A DNA stretch of 6,738 nt from the NCBI GenBank assembly GCA_937864975.1, contig CALMDI010000774.1, positions 1 to 6,738 on the forward strand, given 5' to 3'. Below, in pieces: positions 5,969 to 6,738 of this stretch. The notes beneath the pieces are model-generated. The model was not told the DNA's origin, made no database searches, and was given only the letters and a program-made list of their open reading frames with translations. The DNA is from an uncultured Chloroflexota bacterium. Lineage in GTDB: Bacteria > Chloroflexota > Anaerolineae > Aggregatilineales > Phototrophicaceae. Within the stretch, counting starts at the first letter, position 1; each line of letters starts with the position of its first letter. The translations under genes were made by a program, and so were the position numbers.

Positions 5969-6184
5969 TTACGCCGCGCGCGCCGCCTGCCGACTGCGGG
6001 TCTCCCGGTTGCGCGTCTCGGTGGCAAGCTCGCGCCGGTACTGATCCCAGAGTACGGGAAGCTGGTTGTCGAGCTGCTGGAGCCGGTCGCGCTGCGCGGG
6101 GATGAGCGGCTGCTTGCCTGCCAGTCGATACAGGTCAAGCCGCTGAGTCGCCAGCCTGTGAATCTGGTTCATCGTCTCGTCCAT
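5969..6184 (-). CDS. small DUF2630-like protein
   Basis: A 71-aa, highly charged, probably helical protein with no signal or membrane segment. The pattern IHRLATQRLDLYRLAG (8-23), a linker, then RDRLQQLDNQLPVLWDQYR (32-50) matches my recollection of DUF2630 small proteins (a helix, LYR-AG-like turn, then a second helix ending in a CWD-type motif), which are of unknown function. Here L45-W46-D47 occupies the conserved tryptophan position. The tail (51-71) is Arg/Ala-rich. GGGAG lies 8 nt before the ATG at 6184; a second ATG at codon 5 is possible. It lies 98 nt upstream of the M20 gene on the same strand, but that gene appears to have its own -10. The alternative frame across this region (5902-6138) is rejected as a Ser/Arg-rich shadow. 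Function unknown; the family link rests on memory of a pattern. Confidence 0.6.
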   Translation of the reverse strand: MDETMNQIHRLATQRLDLYRLAGKQPLIPAQRDRLQQLDNQLPVLWDQYRRELATETRNRETRSRQAARAA

Positions 6185-6368
6185 GAAGGTGTCTCCCGTG
6201 TCATCGTGGTGACCTGGGGTGTGAATCGTTCGTGGAATAACCCTCTAGATTAGATGCGTCAGCGTCCCCGCGACTTACTGACAAGTCTTAGCTCCCAATA
6301 AGTTGGGGACTGAGGCGGCTAATCGCTCGTACAATAGAGCTAGACGAATCGAATGCGAAAGGCGATGT
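6185..6368. other. divergent intergenic region between the DUF2630-like and NfeD-like genes
   Basis: 184 bp without a gene. It holds two small inverted repeats: GACTT/AAGTC around ACTGAC (6272-6287), and CCCAA/TTGGG around TAAG (6294-6307). For the minus-strand gene, TCTAAT (ATTAGA at 6249-6254) is a possible -10 without a matching -35. Confidence 0.4.
6330..6335 (+). promoter_or_regulatory. possible -10 element for the NfeD-like gene
   Basis: TACAAT matches five of six -10 bases, with transcription predicted near 6342 and a UTR of about 27 nt. The nearest -35-like sequence, TTGGGG at 6303-6308, is 21 nt away, which is too far for a standard promoter. Confidence 0.35.
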
Positions 6369-6738
6369 ATGCCCGCTGACCTCGCGGTGGATCCGAATAT
6401 CGTCTATCTGGTCTTGCTCTTTGGATTGTGGAGCGGCGTGACCGCCGCCTACATTCCCGGTACCGGGGTGGTCGAGCTGGTGTCGGCAGGTGTCAGCGTG
6501 GCGGCAGTCGCCATCCTGACGACCATGCCGACGAACTGGCTGGCGCTGCTGATTCTCGTCGTCGGCGTCTCCGGGTTTCTGATGATGCCATTTATGCACC
6601 GTCGCCTGGCGCTGCTGGCGGTGGGGGGGTTACTCTTGCAGGCGGTCGGCAGCATCTTCCTGTTTGACGGCTTGTCCGTCTCGCTGCCGCTCATCGCGGC
6701 GACGAAGGCGGCGCGCAGCGCCACCTCGGTCTTGCCGA
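6369..6738 (+). CDS. NfeD-like integral membrane protein (partial, 3' end beyond right edge)
   Basis: Open frame of 123 codons running off the right edge. Four hydrophobic segments are visible at about 10-28 (NIVYLVLLFGLWSGVTAAY), 34-50, 56-73 and 80-98. The layout DPNIVYLVLLFGL, a Gly-Pro-Gly-rich turn (IPGTGVVEL), PTNWLALLILVVG and LLLQAVGSIFLFDG matches the membrane domain of NfeD-family proteins: an N-terminal DPN before the first helix, P-x-NW in the middle, and GS-x-x-LFD after the last helix. NfeD proteins usually carry a C-terminal OB-fold domain and are often encoded next to an SPFH/flotillin (slipin) gene in membrane-microdomain operons. Both would lie outside this window. AAAGG 6 nt upstream supports the ATG at 6369; the ATG at 6365 leads to a stop after four codons. 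Confidence 0.8.
   Translation, partial: MPADLAVDPNIVYLVLLFGLWSGVTAAYIPGTGVVELVSAGVSVAAVAILTTMPTNWLALLILVVGVSGFLMMPFMHRRLALLAVGGLLLQAVGSIFLFDGLSVSLPLIAATKAARSATSVLP

Noticed and set aside
5902..6138. 78-codon minus-strand frame overlapping the DUF2630-like gene
   Set aside because: Ser/Arg/Pro-rich product with no RBS; it conflicts with the better-supported 71-aa frame and with the M20 promoter.
6288..6724. Minus-strand frames (6288-6599, 6449-6724) and plus frame 6428-6667 at the right end
   Set aside because: They overlap the NfeD-like frame, which has an RBS and four membrane helices in the expected order.
1..6738. tRNA, rRNA, CRISPR array, transposase or phage genes
   Set aside because: None seen by eye on either strand; the only repeat element is the palindrome at 1457-1530.

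Overview
The window reads as chromosomal DNA of a GC-rich, uncultured-type bacterium, most likely Chloroflexota (Anaerolineae-like). The clues are indirect. A secreted protein has a mature N-terminus beginning QDATPEATAE, a style common in that phylum. There is a small DUF2630-like protein, a GC-rich coding style, and a CAGAGGCG-type dispersed repeat. No rRNA or other phylogenetic marker is present, so the assignment is an inference.

Layout, left to right. (1) 1-1364, minus: a PucR-type transcriptional regulator whose C-terminal HTH lies beyond the left edge. (2) 1457-1530: a long imperfect inverted repeat built from CAGAGGCG units, in the gap between two genes on the same strand. (3) 1549-2490, minus: a Sec-exported SMP-30/gluconolactonase-like beta-propeller. 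(4) 2491-2852: a divergent promoter region, then a 5' leader with a 31-codon ORF, a strong intrinsic terminator and mutually exclusive RNA helices. (5) 2853-4556, plus: an ABC-F ribosome-associated ATPase. (6) 4587-5870, minus: an M20-family amidohydrolase of the allantoate amidohydrolase/N-carbamoyl-amino-acid hydrolase group, convergent with the ABC-F gene. (7) 5969-6184, minus: a 71-aa DUF2630-like protein. (8) 6369 to the right edge, plus: the N-terminal membrane part of an NfeD-like protein.

The most notable signal is the ABC-F leader. A promoter (TTGACG, extended -10 TGCTATACT) is placed so that transcription would begin at or next to the ATG of the 31-codon ORF. That ORF overlaps a hairpin (1:2). 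Its 3' arm can instead pair with the 5' half and loop of the downstream terminator (2:3), and the terminator itself is the 3:4 hairpin. This is the classical geometry of ribosome-mediated transcription attenuation. It sits in front of a gene whose family acts on stalled or antibiotic-bound ribosomes, so a ribosome stalled early in the leader would be predicted to switch on the ABC-F gene. The pairings are visible in the sequence; the regulatory behaviour is inferred.

The PucR regulator and the M20 amidohydrolase could belong to the same nitrogen/purine-salvage theme (PucR controls allantoin and purine breakdown in Bacillus), but they are 3.2 kb apart with unrelated genes between them. Most other long open frames in the window are antisense shadows of these genes.
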